A stretch of 64,000 nucleotides of DNA from Frischella japonica (GCF_014489845.1 NZ_JABURY010000021.1:124001-188000); one strand, 5' to 3'. Positions 40,319-53,108 are shown, numbered from the stretch's first letter. Made by a program: numbers and translations. The notes: generated by a model from the letters alone, not told the origin.

Positions 40319-40924
40319 GTGGCACAACGTGATTATGTCAAAAAAAGTACCAGAAAAAAAAGTAAGGCTAAGTCCAGTAATAAATCACGTAAAATACCTA
40401 ATATTTTAGTGGTATTAGTTTCTCTTTTGGTCATTTTATTTGTGGCTATTTTGTATTTTGTTTCCTCAAATAACAGTAATAAACCGACTCCCCCGATAAA
40501 AAAAATTACTGAAAAACCACAATTCACTTTACCAAGTAAACCAGAAGAACGTTGGACTTATTTGAAAGAGTTAGAGAAAGCCGAAAATCATCAATTATCT
40601 ATTCAACAGCAACAAATAAAACAGCAACAAAATCAAGAACGTCAGCAAATTCTCGATCATTTTATAAATGATAGTGCTAATATGATAACCAACCCAGCAA
40701 CCCAGTTAAATAATTGGATTTTACAATGCGGTGCTTTCAAAGATAAAGACAATGCTGAAACTGCAAAAGCAAAATTAGCGATGTTTGGTGTGACAGCAAC
40801 CATTGTTAACGATAAATTATATCGGGTAATGGTTGATGGATCCTATTCAAAAACGGAAGCTGAAAGTATTAAAACGCGTTTAGAAAGTAATGGAATATCA
40901 GACTGTATTTTATCTCCAAAATAA
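40319..40924 (+). CDS. ftsN: Cell-division protein FtsN
   Basis: Bitopic inner-membrane protein that triggers septal peptidoglycan synthesis. It starts at GTG 40319, giving MAQRDYVKKSTRKKSK, which matches the FtsN N-terminus (MAQRDYV). The basic cytoplasmic part is followed by one membrane helix (about 29-49). A Q-rich periplasmic linker (ENHQLSIQQQQIKQQQNQERQQ) follows, then a C-terminal SPOR domain (about 127-201, WILQCGAFKDKDNAETAKAKLAMFG). At 201 residues it is much shorter than E. coli FtsN (319), the difference lying in the linker. The essential E-domain segment is expected around the early periplasmic PEERWTYLKELE stretch, as in the family. Confidence 0.9.
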   Translation: MAQRDYVKKSTRKKSKAKSSNKSRKIPNILVVLVSLLVILFVAILYFVSSNNSNKPTPPIKKITEKPQFTLPSKPEERWTYLKELEKAENHQLSIQQQQIKQQQNQERQQILDHFINDSANMITNPATQLNNWILQCGAFKDKDNAETAKAKLAMFGVTATIVNDKLYRVMVDGSYSKTEAESIKTRLESNGISDCILSPK

Positions 40925-40941
40925 TTGCTTGAGGAAGATCA

Positions 40942-41805
40942 ATGAAGCTGATTAAATTGAATTTAAGTCATACAACCAAAGATGCTCAAACCTTTATAAA
41001 TATTTTAATACAACATATTATCCGTGATCGACTGACCACTTCAGCAGCAAGTTTGGCTTATACTACCATTTTATCGTTGATTCCTTTAATTACCGTTATC
41101 TTTTCATTACTTTCTGCCTTTCCTATTTTTGATAAAGTAAGTGGCAATGTTAAAACTTATATTTATAACAATTTAGCTCCTACGGCTAGTGACACATTGG
41201 TTCCTTATTTTGAGCAATTTATTGCCAATACTAATCGGATGACGGTATTTGGCATTATTGGTTTAATCGTTACATCTTTATTATTAATCCGTTCAATTGA
41301 TAGTGCATTAAATTTTATTTGGCGAACCAAGCGTCGTCGTTCAATTATGTATAACTTAACCATGTATTGGACGGTATTGACACTCGGTCCAATTTTGATA
41401 GGTGCTAGTGTTGCGATCAGTTCATATATTTTTTCTACAAAATGGTTAAGTGATTCAACGGTTAGTTCAATTTTCCTTAATTCTCTTCCCTTCATTATTT
41501 CGGTGGTGGGTTTCTGGTTACTTTATTGCATTGTACCGACAGAAACAGTACCGGTTATTGAATCGGTGTGTGGCGCAGTGTTAGCTGCGATCTTATTTGA
41601 GTTAGGTAAACGGGCATTTACCCTATATGTAACGTCATTCCCAACTTATCAGTTAATTTATGGTGTGTTATCGTCAATACCACTGTTATTGATTTGGATT
41701 TACTTTTCATGGTGTATCATTTTGTTTGGTGCTGAATTTGCTGCTTCATTAGCAGAATATAATAATCATCGTAAAAGCAATCTCGCATTAAAAGAAGATA
41801 ATTAA
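40942..41805 (+). CDS. yihY: YihY/BrkB family inner-membrane protein
   Basis: UPF0761/YihY-type membrane protein, once misnamed RNase BN. The 287 residues carry the family start DRLTTSAASLAYTTILSLIPLITVIFSLLSAFPIF and about six membrane helices. RSIDSALNFIWRTKRRRS and the C-terminal YQLIYGVLSSIPLLLIWIYFSWCIILFGAEFAASL are also recognisable. The function is not established. It is 17 nt after ftsN and 11 nt before dtd, the yihY-dtd order of E. coli. Confidence 0.9.
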   Translation: MKLIKLNLSHTTKDAQTFINILIQHIIRDRLTTSAASLAYTTILSLIPLITVIFSLLSAFPIFDKVSGNVKTYIYNNLAPTASDTLVPYFEQFIANTNRMTVFGIIGLIVTSLLLIRSIDSALNFIWRTKRRRSIMYNLTMYWTVLTLGPILIGASVAISSYIFSTKWLSDSTVSSIFLNSLPFIISVVGFWLLYCIVPTETVPVIESVCGAVLAAILFELGKRAFTLYVTSFPTYQLIYGVLSSIPLLLIWIYFSWCIILFGAEFAASLAEYNNHRKSNLALKEDN

Positions 41806-41816
41806 TAGGATAGATT

Positions 41817-42251
41817 ATGATCGCTTTAATACAACGTGTAAAACAAGCCAGTGTTGATGTCGCTGGACAAACTGTCGGCCAAATCGAACAGGGTTTATTA
41901 ATCTTACTCGGAGTTGAACAAGGCGATGATCAAGAAACAACACAGCGATTATGTGATAAGGTGCTAGGTTATCGTATTTTTAGTGATGAAAACGGCAAAA
42001 TGAATCTTAATATTCAACAGGTAAATGGCAGTGTTTTAGTCGTTTCTCAGTTTACATTAGCCGCTGATACCAAAAAAGGTATGCGACCAAGTTTTACCAA
42101 AGGTGCTAAGCCTGAAGACGCGAAGCGTTTATATGAGTATTTTGTTTCATTATGTCAATTACGTATTCCGACACAAACAGGAATTTTTGCCGCTGATATG
42201 CAAATTTCACTCATTAATGATGGTCCTGTTACTTTTTGGTTACAAATCTAA
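41817..42251 (+). CDS. dtd: D-aminoacyl-tRNA deacylase
   Basis: Proofreading hydrolase that frees D-amino acids, and glycine mis-attached to tRNA-Ala, from tRNA. The 144 residues (E. coli 145) start [37 protein letters not shown]. They contain both active-site signatures: [17 protein letters not shown] (about 78-94) and the C-terminal [11 protein letters not shown] with the Gly-cisPro motif. The gene is translated 11 nt behind yihY. Confidence 0.96.
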   Translation: MIALIQRVKQASVDVAGQTVGQIEQGLLILLGVEQGDDQETTQRLCDKVLGYRIFSDENGKMNLNIQQVNGSVLVVSQFTLAADTKKGMRPSFTKGAKPEDAKRLYEYFVSLCQLRIPTQTGIFAADMQISLINDGPVTFWLQI

Positions 42252-42451
42252 CCATTTTCATGTATAACACGGCTTCGTGACAAATATTTTTGTTAATGAA
42301 GTGGTGATTCTCTTTTATTTTTATGTAAAAGGCGTATCTTATTAATCACTTAATTAACCAATTGTTTGATTAGTCTTGCTCGCTTTAACTTTAATTGTCA
42401 TAAATAAAGAGCCGTTTAATCAAACATTCTGATTTTGATGAATAAATTGAC

Positions 42452-44137
42452 ATGAAGTGGCATAATATTAGTATCATTCAGATCGGCAGTGCGGTTAAAG
42501 CTGCCTGTATCACGACCCCATATAACAAACAACGTTTATTAAAAGATATTATTGCTGGTATTACCGTTGGTATTATCGCGATTCCTTTATCAATGGCACT
42601 CGCAATTGCAAGTGGTGTTGCACCACAACATGGTCTGTATACCGCTATTATCGCTGGGATTGTCATCGCCTTAACGGGGGGATCACGATTTAGTATTTCA
42701 GGTCCCACTGCGGCTTTTGTGGTTATTCTTTATCCTGTTGCAATGCAATATGATTTATCTGGATTATTAATTGCTACACTGTTATCCGGCATATTTCTCA
42801 TCTTAATGGGGATCATTCGCTTAGGGCGGTTGATTGAATATATCCCGTTACCTGTTGTCCTAGGTTTTACCTGCGGAATTGGTATAACTATAGCCACAAT
42901 GCAGATTAAAGATCTGTTTGGTTTGAACATTGAACATATGCCGGAGAGTTATATTGGCAAAGTGACAGCTATAGCTACAGCTTTTCCCACCTTACAATTC
43001 ACAGATTTACTTGTCGGTATATCAACCTTAGTAATTTTGATTATTTGGCCAAAATTGAGGCTCAAATTTCCTGGTCATTTACCGGCTATTTTAGTTGGTG
43101 TCGTTGTCATGCTTTTTTTACAGCAATTTGGTTTATCAGTAGAAACCATTGGTTCGCGTTTTAGTTATACTCTTCCTGATGGTACTATTGGACATGGTAT
43201 TCCAGCGGTATTACCTGAATTTATTTTACCGTGGCAATCAGCCGAATTACATTGGGATTGGGCGGTATTTTCGGCATTAGTACCTATTGGCTTAACCATG
43301 GCAATGCTATGTGCAATAGAATCCTTATTGTGTGCAGTTGTGCTAGATGAAATGACGCATACTAAGCACAATTCAAATAGTGAATTAATTGGTCAGGGAA
43401 TAGGTAATATTCTTGCGCCGTTTTTTGGTGGTATTTCTGCAACAGCGGCTATTGCTCGTTCTGCTGCAAATGTGAAAGCTGGCGCCACATCACCACTTTC
43501 ATCTTGTTTTCATGCGATTGTTGTATTATTAGCATTAATAAGCTTTGCCCCGATTTTATCCTACTTGCCATTATCGGCGATGGCGGCATTGTTATTAATT
43601 GTGGCCTGGAACATGAGTGAAGCTAAACGAATGGTCTATATTTTAAAACGTGCACCTAAAGATGACATTATTATTATGTTAATTTGTATGTCGTTAACAG
43701 TGCTATTTGATATGGTGATTGCTATCACGTTTGGAATTGTGTTAGCGTCATTACTATTTATGCGTCGTATTTCGCGCATGACAAGATTAGTCGAGTCACC
43801 ATTAAGTACCGAAGAAACGTTAATTGTACGTATCAATGGGCCACTGTTTTTTGCCGCCGCAGAAAAGATATTTTTAGAATTATATAATCGTATTAATGGT
43901 TATAAACATATCGTGTTACAGTGGGATGCCGTACCATTACTTGATGCTGGAGGTCTCAATGCGTTGACGCATTTTATTGATGCATTACCTGCTGATGTTG
44001 ATTTATCTATTGCTGAACTACAGTTTCAGCCATTAAAAACATTGGCCCGTGCTAAATTACTGCCAATAGAAAATAAACTCGCATTCTACTCTACTTTAAG
44101 TGAGGCATTAACAGATAAACTTAATCGTGAAGAATAG
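42452..44137 (+). CDS. dauA: C4-dicarboxylate transporter of the SulP family (DauA)
   Basis: SLC26/SulP inner-membrane carrier. The 561 residues match E. coli DauA (YchM, 559) over the full length. The membrane domain includes [56 protein letters not shown] and [31 protein letters not shown] (this last with minor changes). The C-terminal cytoplasmic STAS domain starts about residue 440 and has [18 protein letters not shown]. DauA imports succinate at acidic pH in E. coli. The substrate here is inferred from that similarity. It is a single gene upstream of rnpB. Confidence 0.9.
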   Translation: MKWHNISIIQIGSAVKAACITTPYNKQRLLKDIIAGITVGIIAIPLSMALAIASGVAPQHGLYTAIIAGIVIALTGGSRFSISGPTAAFVVILYPVAMQYDLSGLLIATLLSGIFLILMGIIRLGRLIEYIPLPVVLGFTCGIGITIATMQIKDLFGLNIEHMPESYIGKVTAIATAFPTLQFTDLLVGISTLVILIIWPKLRLKFPGHLPAILVGVVVMLFLQQFGLSVETIGSRFSYTLPDGTIGHGIPAVLPEFILPWQSAELHWDWAVFSALVPIGLTMAMLCAIESLLCAVVLDEMTHTKHNSNSELIGQGIGNILAPFFGGISATAAIARSAANVKAGATSPLSSCFHAIVVLLALISFAPILSYLPLSAMAALLLIVAWNMSEAKRMVYILKRAPKDDIIIMLICMSLTVLFDMVIAITFGIVLASLLFMRRISRMTRLVESPLSTEETLIVRINGPLFFAAAEKIFLELYNRINGYKHIVLQWDAVPLLDAGGLNALTHFIDALPADVDLSIAELQFQPLKTLARAKLLPIENKLAFYSTLSEALTDKLNREE

Positions 44138-44201
44138 CAAAAAAATTCATGGCTTATTAGTGGTAAATGCGACAATCAAGTTGGGATAATCGGTAAAATC
44201 A

Positions 44202-44230
44202 TTTACAACCCAGAATTAATCGGTTATCCT
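44202..44230 (+). promoter_or_regulatory. Sigma-70 promoter of rnpB
   Basis: TTTACA (44202-44207) and TATCCT (44225-44230) are 17 bp apart. The expected transcription start at 44238 coincides with the 5' end of the RNase P RNA, with a fairly GC-containing discriminator (TGCCTTG) between. Confidence 0.7.
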
Positions 44231-44237
44231 TGCCTTG

Positions 44238-44620
<383 letters not shown>

Positions 44621-44623
44621 TTT

Positions 44624-45319
44624 TTAATTCTTATCTTTATTTACACTGGTTTGTGACGATTTCTTATTGGCTAACCAACGTTTCAATGCCATCCAAGCCG
44701 AGAATATTAATCCCATAACTAATAAAAATACTGGAATCAACATCAGCAATGACATAATTTGCTTTTCATAATCTTTGAAAAAAGGTGAATTACCAAATAG
44801 ATAGCCAAGGGTCACAATTAATGAAATCCATAACGTTGCACTGATCCAATTATAAATATGAAACTTTTTACTATGTAAACCGGATAAGCCTGCCATCATT
44901 GGTAATAAAGTTCTAACAAATGCGATAAAGCGACCAATAAATAATGCTTGTAAGCCATATTTATGGAATAAAACTTCTGATTTTTGATGATATTTTTCTG
45001 GTAAATGTTCCATCCAACTTTTGACGATTTTAGTATTACCTAGCCATCGACCTTGAATGTAACCTAACCAAGTGCCAAACGCTGCACCAGAGATCAAAAT
45101 CACATTGATTAAACCAAAATGAAAGACATCTTGGCTAATTAATACACCGGTTAAAAATAATAAACTATCACCGGGTAAAAAAGCAGCTGGTAAGATTCCA
45201 TTTTCTAATAGAATGATCATAAACAACATACCATACAATATCCATAACACATTGGGATTAGATAGGGTTGCATAGTCCAAATTAACAAAGGCACTATAGA
45301 GTGTAACGATTGTTTCCAT
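44624..45319 (-). CDS. yqjA: DedA-family membrane protein YqjA/YghB
   Basis: Polytopic inner-membrane DedA protein. These proteins support proton-motive force and envelope homeostasis, and some members flip lipid carriers. The 231 residues have the conserved FLENGILPAAFLPGDSLLFLTGVLIS (about 38-62, with MIILLENG), SYIQGRWLGNTK-like GYIQGRWLGNTKIVKSW, and GRFIAFVRTLLPMMAGLSGL (about 129-148) with the functional arginines. E. coli has two close paralogues (YqjA, YghB). The match seems nearest YqjA, but the choice is not certain. Its end abuts rnpB. Confidence 0.85.
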   Translation of the reverse strand: METIVTLYSAFVNLDYATLSNPNVLWILYGMLFMIILLENGILPAAFLPGDSLLFLTGVLISQDVFHFGLINVILISGAAFGTWLGYIQGRWLGNTKIVKSWMEHLPEKYHQKSEVLFHKYGLQALFIGRFIAFVRTLLPMMAGLSGLHSKKFHIYNWISATLWISLIVTLGYLFGNSPFFKDYEKQIMSLLMLIPVFLLVMGLIFSAWMALKRWLANKKSSQTSVNKDKN

Positions 45320-45360
45320 TAATTTTATTTCCCTCCAAAATACATACTAAATAAATTTTA

Positions 45361-46815
45361 TTACTTTATTGTGCCACCTACTGTCAAATGATCAACTTTT
45401 AGCGTCGGTTGACCGACACCGACAGGAACACTTTGTCCATCTTTACCACACATGCCAACCCCCATATCTAATGTCATATCATTACCAACCATTGATATGT
45501 TTTGCATCGTTTCAATACCTGAACCAATTAATGTTGCACCTTTTATCGGTTTAGTTATTTTACCTTTTTCGATCAAATACGCTTCTGATGTTGAAAACAC
45601 GAACTTACCGGAAGTAATATCAACCTGCCCACCCGCTAAACCAGGCGCATATATACCACGATCAACACTGTTAATAATTTCATCAAAGCTTGATTGACCC
45701 CCAAGCATATAAGTGTTAGTCATCCGTGGCATTGGTAAATAAGCATAGCCTTCACGGCGACCATTTCCTGTCGATGAAGTTTCCATCAATTTAGCATTAA
45801 GTTTATCAAACATATAACCTTTTAATATGCCGTTCTCAATTAATACCGTACGTTGACCCAAGGTACCTTCATCATCAATTGTTAATGAACCACGACGATC
45901 TTTAATTGTTGCATCATCTACAATAGTGCATAATTCTGAAGTAACAAGTTGACCAATTTTGCCACTAAATACCGAAGATTGTTTACGATTGAAATCACCT
46001 TCTAGACCGTGTCCAACCGCTTCATGAAGTAGTACTGCTGGCCAGCCAGCACCCAATACGACTGGCATTGAGCCCGCCGGTGCAGATTCAGCCGATAAAG
46101 CAATTAATGCTAATCTAACGGCTTCTTTGGTATAACTATCAACTTGACTGTCGCCTGTTTTTGGGTTGATTGAAAAGAAATAATCATAACCAAAACGTCC
46201 GCCACCGCCACTTGTGCCACGTTCGCGAATGTTATCTTGTTCGACTAACACCGAAATTGATAATCGAACTAACGGACGAGTATCGGCTGCGAAGGTGCCA
46301 TCCGTAGCCGCAATTAGCACATCTTCGTAACTCCCCACTAAGGTGGCAACCACATCAATGACACGATGGTCAAGGGAACGAGCTAATCGATCGATATGTT
46401 GGAGTAATGCAATCTTTACTTCTTGTTTGGTATTGTTGATCGGATTTATGTTGGTATAAATTGGGACAATTTTACTCGATTTTAATGGGGTTACATGTAA
46501 CGGGATTGTCGTTTTAGTAATACTTTGCGCTGCAATGGCACTTTGTTGTAATTTTGCCATTGATATTTGATCTGTGTAAGCAAATCCGGTTTTTTCACCA
46601 GATATTGCTCGTACGCCCACCCCTTGATCCTGATGAAAATTAGCGCTTTTAATAATCTTATCTTCCAATGTCCAACTTTCATAGTAACCGGATGAGAAAT
46701 ATAAATCACTATAATCAATTTGCCTGCCGGCTAAGATATCCAATAAATTTGCGATATCATTTTGCTTAAGATTATTAGCCGTAAGCAGGCGATCACTAAC
46801 TTCTGTTAAAATCAT
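45361..46815 (-). CDS. tldD: Metalloprotease TldD
   Basis: Zinc-dependent protease of the TldD/TldE (PmbA) pair, which degrades unfolded peptides and processes some ribosomal peptide antibiotics. The 484 residues (E. coli 481) contain the HExxxH zinc site in [20 protein letters not shown] (about 263-282), and the signatures [25 protein letters not shown] and [18 protein letters not shown] at the C-terminus. The partner tldE/pmbA is not in this window. It lies 76 nt downstream of rng, near mreBCD as in E. coli. Confidence 0.96.
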   Translation of the reverse strand: MILTEVSDRLLTANNLKQNDIANLLDILAGRQIDYSDLYFSSGYYESWTLEDKIIKSANFHQDQGVGVRAISGEKTGFAYTDQISMAKLQQSAIAAQSITKTTIPLHVTPLKSSKIVPIYTNINPINNTKQEVKIALLQHIDRLARSLDHRVIDVVATLVGSYEDVLIAATDGTFAADTRPLVRLSISVLVEQDNIRERGTSGGGGRFGYDYFFSINPKTGDSQVDSYTKEAVRLALIALSAESAPAGSMPVVLGAGWPAVLLHEAVGHGLEGDFNRKQSSVFSGKIGQLVTSELCTIVDDATIKDRRGSLTIDDEGTLGQRTVLIENGILKGYMFDKLNAKLMETSSTGNGRREGYAYLPMPRMTNTYMLGGQSSFDEIINSVDRGIYAPGLAGGQVDITSGKFVFSTSEAYLIEKGKITKPIKGATLIGSGIETMQNISMVGNDMTLDMGVGMCGKDGQSVPVGVGQPTLKVDHLTVGGTIK

Positions 46816-46891
46816 ATATATCCTATAATCGATTTAATCATTAATAACTCTTGCTCATAGATGACATTAGATGGTTAATGTGAGTAATTAC

Positions 46892-48367
46892 TTACATTAA
46901 TACGACATCATACTGTTCTTGTACATAAAAAGGTTCGACTTTCACTTCTACGTGTTTACCGACAAATACTTCAACCTCAGCTAAAGCATGTGATTCATCA
47001 GCAGTTAATGCATTTGCTACCGCTGAAGAAGCATAAACTAACAGATACTCACTGCGGTGAGCTTTATGTACCCGGACAATTTCCCGTAATATCTCATTAC
47101 AAATCGTTTCGACTGATTTAACCATCCCACGACCACGACATGAAGGACATTCTTCACATAAAATATGTTCAATACTTTCGCGAGTACGTTTACGTGTCAT
47201 TTCAACCAAACCTAATGCTGAAAATGAATTTACGGTGGTTTTAGCACGATCCTTACTCAGCGACTCCTGTAATGATTGTAATACACGTTCTCGATGAAGT
47301 GCTTGTTGCATATCAATAAAATCAATAATAACGATACCACCAAGATTACGTAGTCGTAATTGTCTGGCAATGGCAATGGTTGCTTCGATATTGGTATTAA
47401 ATATGGTTTCTTCAAGATTACGATGCCCAACGAAAGCGCCGGTATTAATATCGATAGTTGTCATAGCTTCAGTTTGATCGATAATTAAATAACCGCCTGA
47501 TTTTAATTGTACTTTTCGATCTAAAGCGCGTTGTATCTCATTTTCAATATCATAAAGATCAAATATTGGCATATTACCTTTATAATGCACCAATTTACTT
47601 GTCACCTCAGGCATAAACTCTTTAGTGAATTCAAACAATAGATCAAACGTTCTTTTAGAATCGACTACAATTTTTTCAATTGGATCGCCAACGAAATCAC
47701 GTAGTATTCTTTGCGACAAGACTAATTCACCATAAAGTAAATTTTTACTACCAGGGCGTGACATTCTTTCTTGAATTTTCTTCCAGAGACGTCGTAAGAA
47801 CTGGATATCTTGTGCAATTTCATGTTCACTTGCGCCTTCAGCTGCCGTTCGGACAATAAATCCCCCTTCTGTAGTAATATATTTTTCCACAATATTTTTT
47901 AAACGTTGACGTTCTTCTTCACTCTCAATACGTTGCGAAGTGGCCACATGAGCGGAAGTTGGTCCAGGCATAAAAACCAGATAGCGTGACGGTAATGTGA
48001 TATCTGTGGTTAATCTCGCTCCTTTCGTGCCCATCGGGTCTTTTACCACTTGCACCATAATATCCTGACCTTGGCGAACTAATTCAGAAATATCTTTTAC
48101 TTGAAATTGTTCTTGTTCAGAATCTGATACACATTCCGTATGTGGCATAATGTCTGAAGCATGTAAAAAAGCGGCTCTTTCTAAGCCAATATCAACGAAT
48201 GCCGCCTGCATACCCGGTAAAATACGAATAATTTTACCTTTATAGATATTACTAACAATACCCCTTTTCGATTCTCGATCAATGTGAATTTCTTGTAGAA
48301 TACCATCTTCAATGTAAGCAACTCGTGTTTCAGAAGGGGTGATATTCATAAACAATTCGACTGACAT
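46892..48367 (-). CDS. rng: Ribonuclease G
   Basis: RNase E/G-family endonuclease that processes the 5' end of 16S rRNA and decays some mRNAs. I start at ATG 48367 (MSVELFMNITPSETRVAYIE), preceded by GAGGAAATT and matching E. coli Rng. A longer frame begins 30 bases upstream, which I reject. The S1 domain covers about 35-130. The catalytic metal-binding aspartates lie in MTTIDINTGAFVGHRN and IVIIDFIDM. The zinc-link cysteines are in CEECPSCRGRG near residue 405. In E. coli maf (yhdE) separates mreD from rng; here it is absent and mreD ends 11 nt upstream of rng. Confidence 0.96.
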   Translation of the reverse strand: MSVELFMNITPSETRVAYIEDGILQEIHIDRESKRGIVSNIYKGKIIRILPGMQAAFVDIGLERAAFLHASDIMPHTECVSDSEQEQFQVKDISELVRQGQDIMVQVVKDPMGTKGARLTTDITLPSRYLVFMPGPTSAHVATSQRIESEEERQRLKNIVEKYITTEGGFIVRTAAEGASEHEIAQDIQFLRRLWKKIQERMSRPGSKNLLYGELVLSQRILRDFVGDPIEKIVVDSKRTFDLLFEFTKEFMPEVTSKLVHYKGNMPIFDLYDIENEIQRALDRKVQLKSGGYLIIDQTEAMTTIDINTGAFVGHRNLEETIFNTNIEATIAIARQLRLRNLGGIVIIDFIDMQQALHRERVLQSLQESLSKDRAKTTVNSFSALGLVEMTRKRTRESIEHILCEECPSCRGRGMVKSVETICNEILREIVRVHKAHRSEYLLVYASSAVANALTADESHALAEVEVFVGKHVEVKVEPFYVQEQYDVVLM

Positions 48368-48378
48368 AATTTCCTCAT

Positions 48379-48867
48379 TTAATCGATTGCAAAACAACGT
48401 CTAATTTGTCGTAAGAGTAAAAATACCCATGCCCATAATATTCCGTCGACAAAACTGGAAAAGAAAATTAATGGTGTAATGGTAATCACTCGATAAAGAA
48501 TGATCTGGAATAATAATAGTAATAAATCATAACAAATTGACAGACCAAAAATAATGAAAGATTGTTGCCAGAGCGCTAAATTTCTAATAAGTTGAAAACG
48601 AAATAGTACTAAGTAAGCGATCAATGAAAAAATAAACGCATGTATACCGAGTAAGGTACCCAAGAAAAGATCAATAATTATACCGACCAAAAATGCAGTT
48701 GTAATGCCAACTCGATGCGGTAATGCAACAATCCAATAAATAAGAATTAACATTAACCAATGTGGTTTAAAAATATAAAATGATGATGACCATGGCATGA
48801 TTTGTAATAGCAGACCAATAATAATTGTTACCCAAATCACCCAATAATTATGTGCAATATTATTCAT
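48379..48867 (-). CDS. mreD: Rod-shape determining protein MreD
   Basis: Small integral inner-membrane subunit of the elongasome. The 162 residues (E. coli 162) have about five to six membrane helices. They start MNNIAHNYWVIWVTIIIGLLLQIMPW, with the family features FKPHWLMLILIYWIVALPHRVG and FLGTLLGIHAF. It overlaps mreC by 8 nt, so mreB-mreC-mreD-rng is one transcription unit with coupled translation. Confidence 0.94.
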   Translation of the reverse strand: MNNIAHNYWVIWVTIIIGLLLQIMPWSSSFYIFKPHWLMLILIYWIVALPHRVGITTAFLVGIIIDLFLGTLLGIHAFIFSLIAYLVLFRFQLIRNLALWQQSFIIFGLSICYDLLLLLFQIILYRVITITPLIFFSSFVDGILWAWVFLLLRQIRRCFAID

Positions 48868-49729
48868 TAGTGTTTGTCTCTTGATCCGGTGCTATTACCT
48901 GAGGCTTATTAGTTTCATTCCATAATAATAAAAGATAATGTAACCGTTTTAAATCCGCGATTGGTGCCGCAGTAATAATTGGTGTTGAATCATGCTCATC
49001 AACCTTAACTGAACTTACTGTAGCAACCGGATAACCTTGTGGAAATCGCCCTCCCAAACCTGAAGTCACCAGCAAGTCACCTACTTGAATATCTACATTA
49101 TTCGGGAGAAAATCTAATAATAAGTCATTATTACAACCATTACCTACAGCGACCATGGTTAAACCATTTCTTAAAACCTGTACTGGGATAGCATGTTGTG
49201 AATCACAGATCAAAATAGCCCGACTGGTATTGTAAGCAGTGCTATAAATTTGACCGACGACGCCTTTTTCATCAACAACAGGCTGTTTAACAAATACACC
49301 TTCCCGGGATCCTTTGTCTAAGGTAACTTGATAGGCATAAGGGTTAGTATCAGCCAATAAAACTTGGGCAACCTTTTTATATTCATCATGACGTAATGGT
49401 GAACCTAATAATGTTCTTAATTCATTATTTTCTTTCTTTAAGGCGTTTAATCGAATCAAATCGCTTTCTTGCATTTGTAATTGTTTTCTTAACGTTTTGT
49501 TTTCATTTAATAATTCTTGTTGCGTTTTGGATAAATTATTCAATGTATTAAATGCTGATAATGGAGAGTTAGAAACAAAATATAAAGGGGAAACAGCCGT
49601 ATCTAAATAATATCTTATAACGGTGAAAGGTTGGTAATTTATATCACATATGATTAATGATATTGCAAAGGACAACGCCAAAAAAATACGCAATCCCAAA
49701 GGCGTACTTTTAGAAAAAATCAGCTTCAT
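48860..49729 (-). CDS. mreC: Rod-shape determining protein MreC
   Basis: Bitopic periplasmic scaffold that links MreB filaments to PBP2/RodA. The start chosen is ATG 49729 (MKLIFSKSTPLGLRIFLAL), matching E. coli MKPIFSRGP. An in-frame GTG 12 bases upstream is possible. One membrane helix (about 12-30) precedes a coiled coil (about 60-105) and the beta-domain core with PVVDEKGVVGQIYS, ILICDSQHAIPVQVLRN and DLLVTSGLGGRFPQGYPVA. At 289 residues it lacks the long proline-rich C-terminal tail of E. coli MreC (367). Confidence 0.95.
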   Translation of the reverse strand: MKLIFSKSTPLGLRIFLALSFAISLIICDINYQPFTVIRYYLDTAVSPLYFVSNSPLSAFNTLNNLSKTQQELLNENKTLRKQLQMQESDLIRLNALKKENNELRTLLGSPLRHDEYKKVAQVLLADTNPYAYQVTLDKGSREGVFVKQPVVDEKGVVGQIYSTAYNTSRAILICDSQHAIPVQVLRNGLTMVAVGNGCNNDLLLDFLPNNVDIQVGDLLVTSGLGGRFPQGYPVATVSSVKVDEHDSTPIITAAPIADLKRLHYLLLLWNETNKPQVIAPDQETNTNE

Positions 49730-49786
49730 TCGCCAAACCACCCTTTATTACTAAAATAAAAAGTGATTTGAGCAAAAGGACAGTAG

Positions 49787-51179
<1,393 letters not shown>

Positions 51180-51644
51180 ATGGATATACGTAAAATAAAA
51201 AAATTAATTGAATTAGTTGAAGAATCTGGCATTTCTGAATTAGAGATCTCTGAAGGTGAAGAATCAGTTAGAATTAGTCGTGCCGTTTCTCAAGTAGCCT
51301 ATCCGGTGCAAAATATTCATATACCGCAACCTGCACCAGCAGTGGTTAGTGCTCCAATTAATGAAACCATTCAACCTGCAACAGGTGAAAATGATGCTTG
51401 TGCAATGACAGGTCATACCATTAAATCGCCTATGGTTGGTACTTTTTATCGTACTCCAAGCCCGGATTCTAAAGCATTTGTTGAAGTCGGCCAAACAGTT
51501 AATGTCGGCGATGTATTATGCATTGTTGAAGCGATGAAAATGATGAATCAAATTGAATCTGAAAAAGCAGGAACTATCAAAGCAATTTTAGTTGATAATG
51601 GTCAACCGGTTGAATTTGATCAACCATTGTTTGTCATTGAATAA
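51180..51644 (+). CDS. accB: Biotin carboxyl carrier protein of acetyl-CoA carboxylase
   Basis: Carries the biotin that shuttles CO2 between AccC and AccAD. I start at ATG 51180, because [34 protein letters not shown] is nearly identical to E. coli. The frame also opens nine bases earlier. The 154 residues consist of that conserved N-terminal segment (used for autoregulation in E. coli), a proline/alanine-rich linker (about 45-75) and the biotinyl domain. The modified lysine lies in the [10 protein letters not shown] motif (about residue 120). It is 65 nt upstream of accC. Confidence 0.97.
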   Translation: MDIRKIKKLIELVEESGISELEISEGEESVRISRAVSQVAYPVQNIHIPQPAPAVVSAPINETIQPATGENDACAMTGHTIKSPMVGTFYRTPSPDSKAFVEVGQTVNVGDVLCIVEAMKMMNQIESEKAGTIKAILVDNGQPVEFDQPLFVIE

Positions 51645-51709
51645 TATTGGTCCTTCTCAATATGCTTCTATATGACATGAATACTAAAATAGCTGCTTAG
51701 AGGTTTGAT

Positions 51710-53056
51710 ATGCTTGACAAAATTTTAATTGCTAATCGGGGCGAAATTGCTTTACGCATCTTAAGAGCGTCTAAAGAACTTGGCATCAAAACTGTTGCAG
51801 TACATTCAACAGCTGATAAAGAACTTAAGCATGTACTTTTAGCCGATGAAAGTGTTTGTATTGGTCCTGCACCATCAGCAAAAAGTTATTTAAATATCCC
51901 AGAATTAATCGCTGCGGCAGAAGTAACTGGCGCATCGGCAATACATCCTGGTTATGGATTTTTATCAGAGAATGCCGATTTTGCTGAACAAGTGGAAAGT
52001 TCTGGATTTATATTTATCGGTCCAAAACCGGATACTATCCGTTTGATGGGGGATAAAGTTTCTGCCATCAATGCCATGAAAGCGGCTGGAGTTCCTTGTG
52101 TACCAGGTTCTGACGGTCCGTTAGGAAACGATATAGAATTAAATAAAAAGATAGCTAAAAATATTGGTTATCCGGTAATAATCAAAGCTTCCGGCGGTGG
52201 TGGTGGTCGTGGAATGCGTATCGTTCGTAACGAAAAAGATCTTGAACAATCCATCAAAATGACCAAAATGGAAGCGAAAACAGCTTTCAATAATGATATG
52301 GTTTATATGGAAAAATTCCTTGAAAATCCTCGTCATATTGAAATTCAAGTGCTTTCCGATGGGCAAGGTCATGCTGTTTATTTAGGTGAACGAGACTGCT
52401 CAATGCAGCGCCGTCATCAAAAAGTGTTGGAAGAAGCTCCAGCAGTTGGTATTACCGGTAAAATGCGTCAGTTTATTGGTGAGCGTTGTGTTAATGCTTG
52501 TATTGAAATTGGCTACCGTGGTGCAGGAACCTTTGAATTTTTATTTGAAAACGATCAGTTTTATTTTATTGAAATGAATACCCGTATTCAAGTAGAACAT
52601 CCAGTAACAGAAATGATCACCGGTGTTGATTTGATTAGAGAGCAAATTCGTATCGCGTCAGGTTTTCCGTTATCAATTAAGCAGAAGGATATTCATATCA
52701 AAGGTCATGCGATTGAATGTCGGATCAATGCCGAAGATGCAAAAACATTTATGCCATCACCGGGTAAAATTACGCGTTTTCATGCTCCGGGTGGTTTTGG
52801 TATTCGCTGGGAATCACATATTTATGCTGGTTACACCGTACCACCACATTATGATTCAATGATTGGTAAATTGATTGCTTATGGTGAAACACGAGAAATT
52901 GCTATTGCTCGTATGAAAAATGCGTTATCAGAATTAGTTATTGATGGTATTAAAACTAATATCGATTTACATTTTGCTATTTTAGAAGATAAAAACTTCC
53001 AAAAAGGTGGCACTAATATCCATTATTTAGAAAAAAAATTAGGCATCTATGAATAA
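51710..53056 (+). CDS. accC: Biotin carboxylase
   Basis: ATP-grasp enzyme that carboxylates the biotin on AccB with bicarbonate. The 448 residues (E. coli 449) begin [33 protein letters not shown]. They contain the glycine-rich ATP loop [12 protein letters not shown] (about 159-170) and [22 protein letters not shown]. The active-site block is [18 protein letters not shown] (about 288-305). It forms an operon with accB and ends at a strong terminator. Confidence 0.98.
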   Translation: MLDKILIANRGEIALRILRASKELGIKTVAVHSTADKELKHVLLADESVCIGPAPSAKSYLNIPELIAAAEVTGASAIHPGYGFLSENADFAEQVESSGFIFIGPKPDTIRLMGDKVSAINAMKAAGVPCVPGSDGPLGNDIELNKKIAKNIGYPVIIKASGGGGGRGMRIVRNEKDLEQSIKMTKMEAKTAFNNDMVYMEKFLENPRHIEIQVLSDGQGHAVYLGERDCSMQRRHQKVLEEAPAVGITGKMRQFIGERCVNACIEIGYRGAGTFEFLFENDQFYFIEMNTRIQVEHPVTEMITGVDLIREQIRIASGFPLSIKQKDIHIKGHAIECRINAEDAKTFMPSPGKITRFHAPGGFGIRWESHIYAGYTVPPHYDSMIGKLIAYGETREIAIARMKNALSELVIDGIKTNIDLHFAILEDKNFQKGGTNIHYLEKKLGIYE

Positions 53057-53083
53057 TTGTTATTCATCAATGGCTGTAGATAG

Positions 53084-53108
53084 AAAACCACCGTTAAGGT
53101 GGTTTTTT
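53084..53108 (+). terminator. Terminator of accBC
   Basis: 9-bp stem aaaaccacc (53084-53092) / ggtggtttt (53098-53106), GTTAA loop, running into Ts. Confidence 0.88.

Noticed and set aside
42486-42494. Pasteurellaceae-type DNA uptake signal (AGTGCGGT)
   Set aside because: A single eight-of-nine match inside dauA was noticed; I saw no enrichment across the window, so no uptake-sequence system is inferred.
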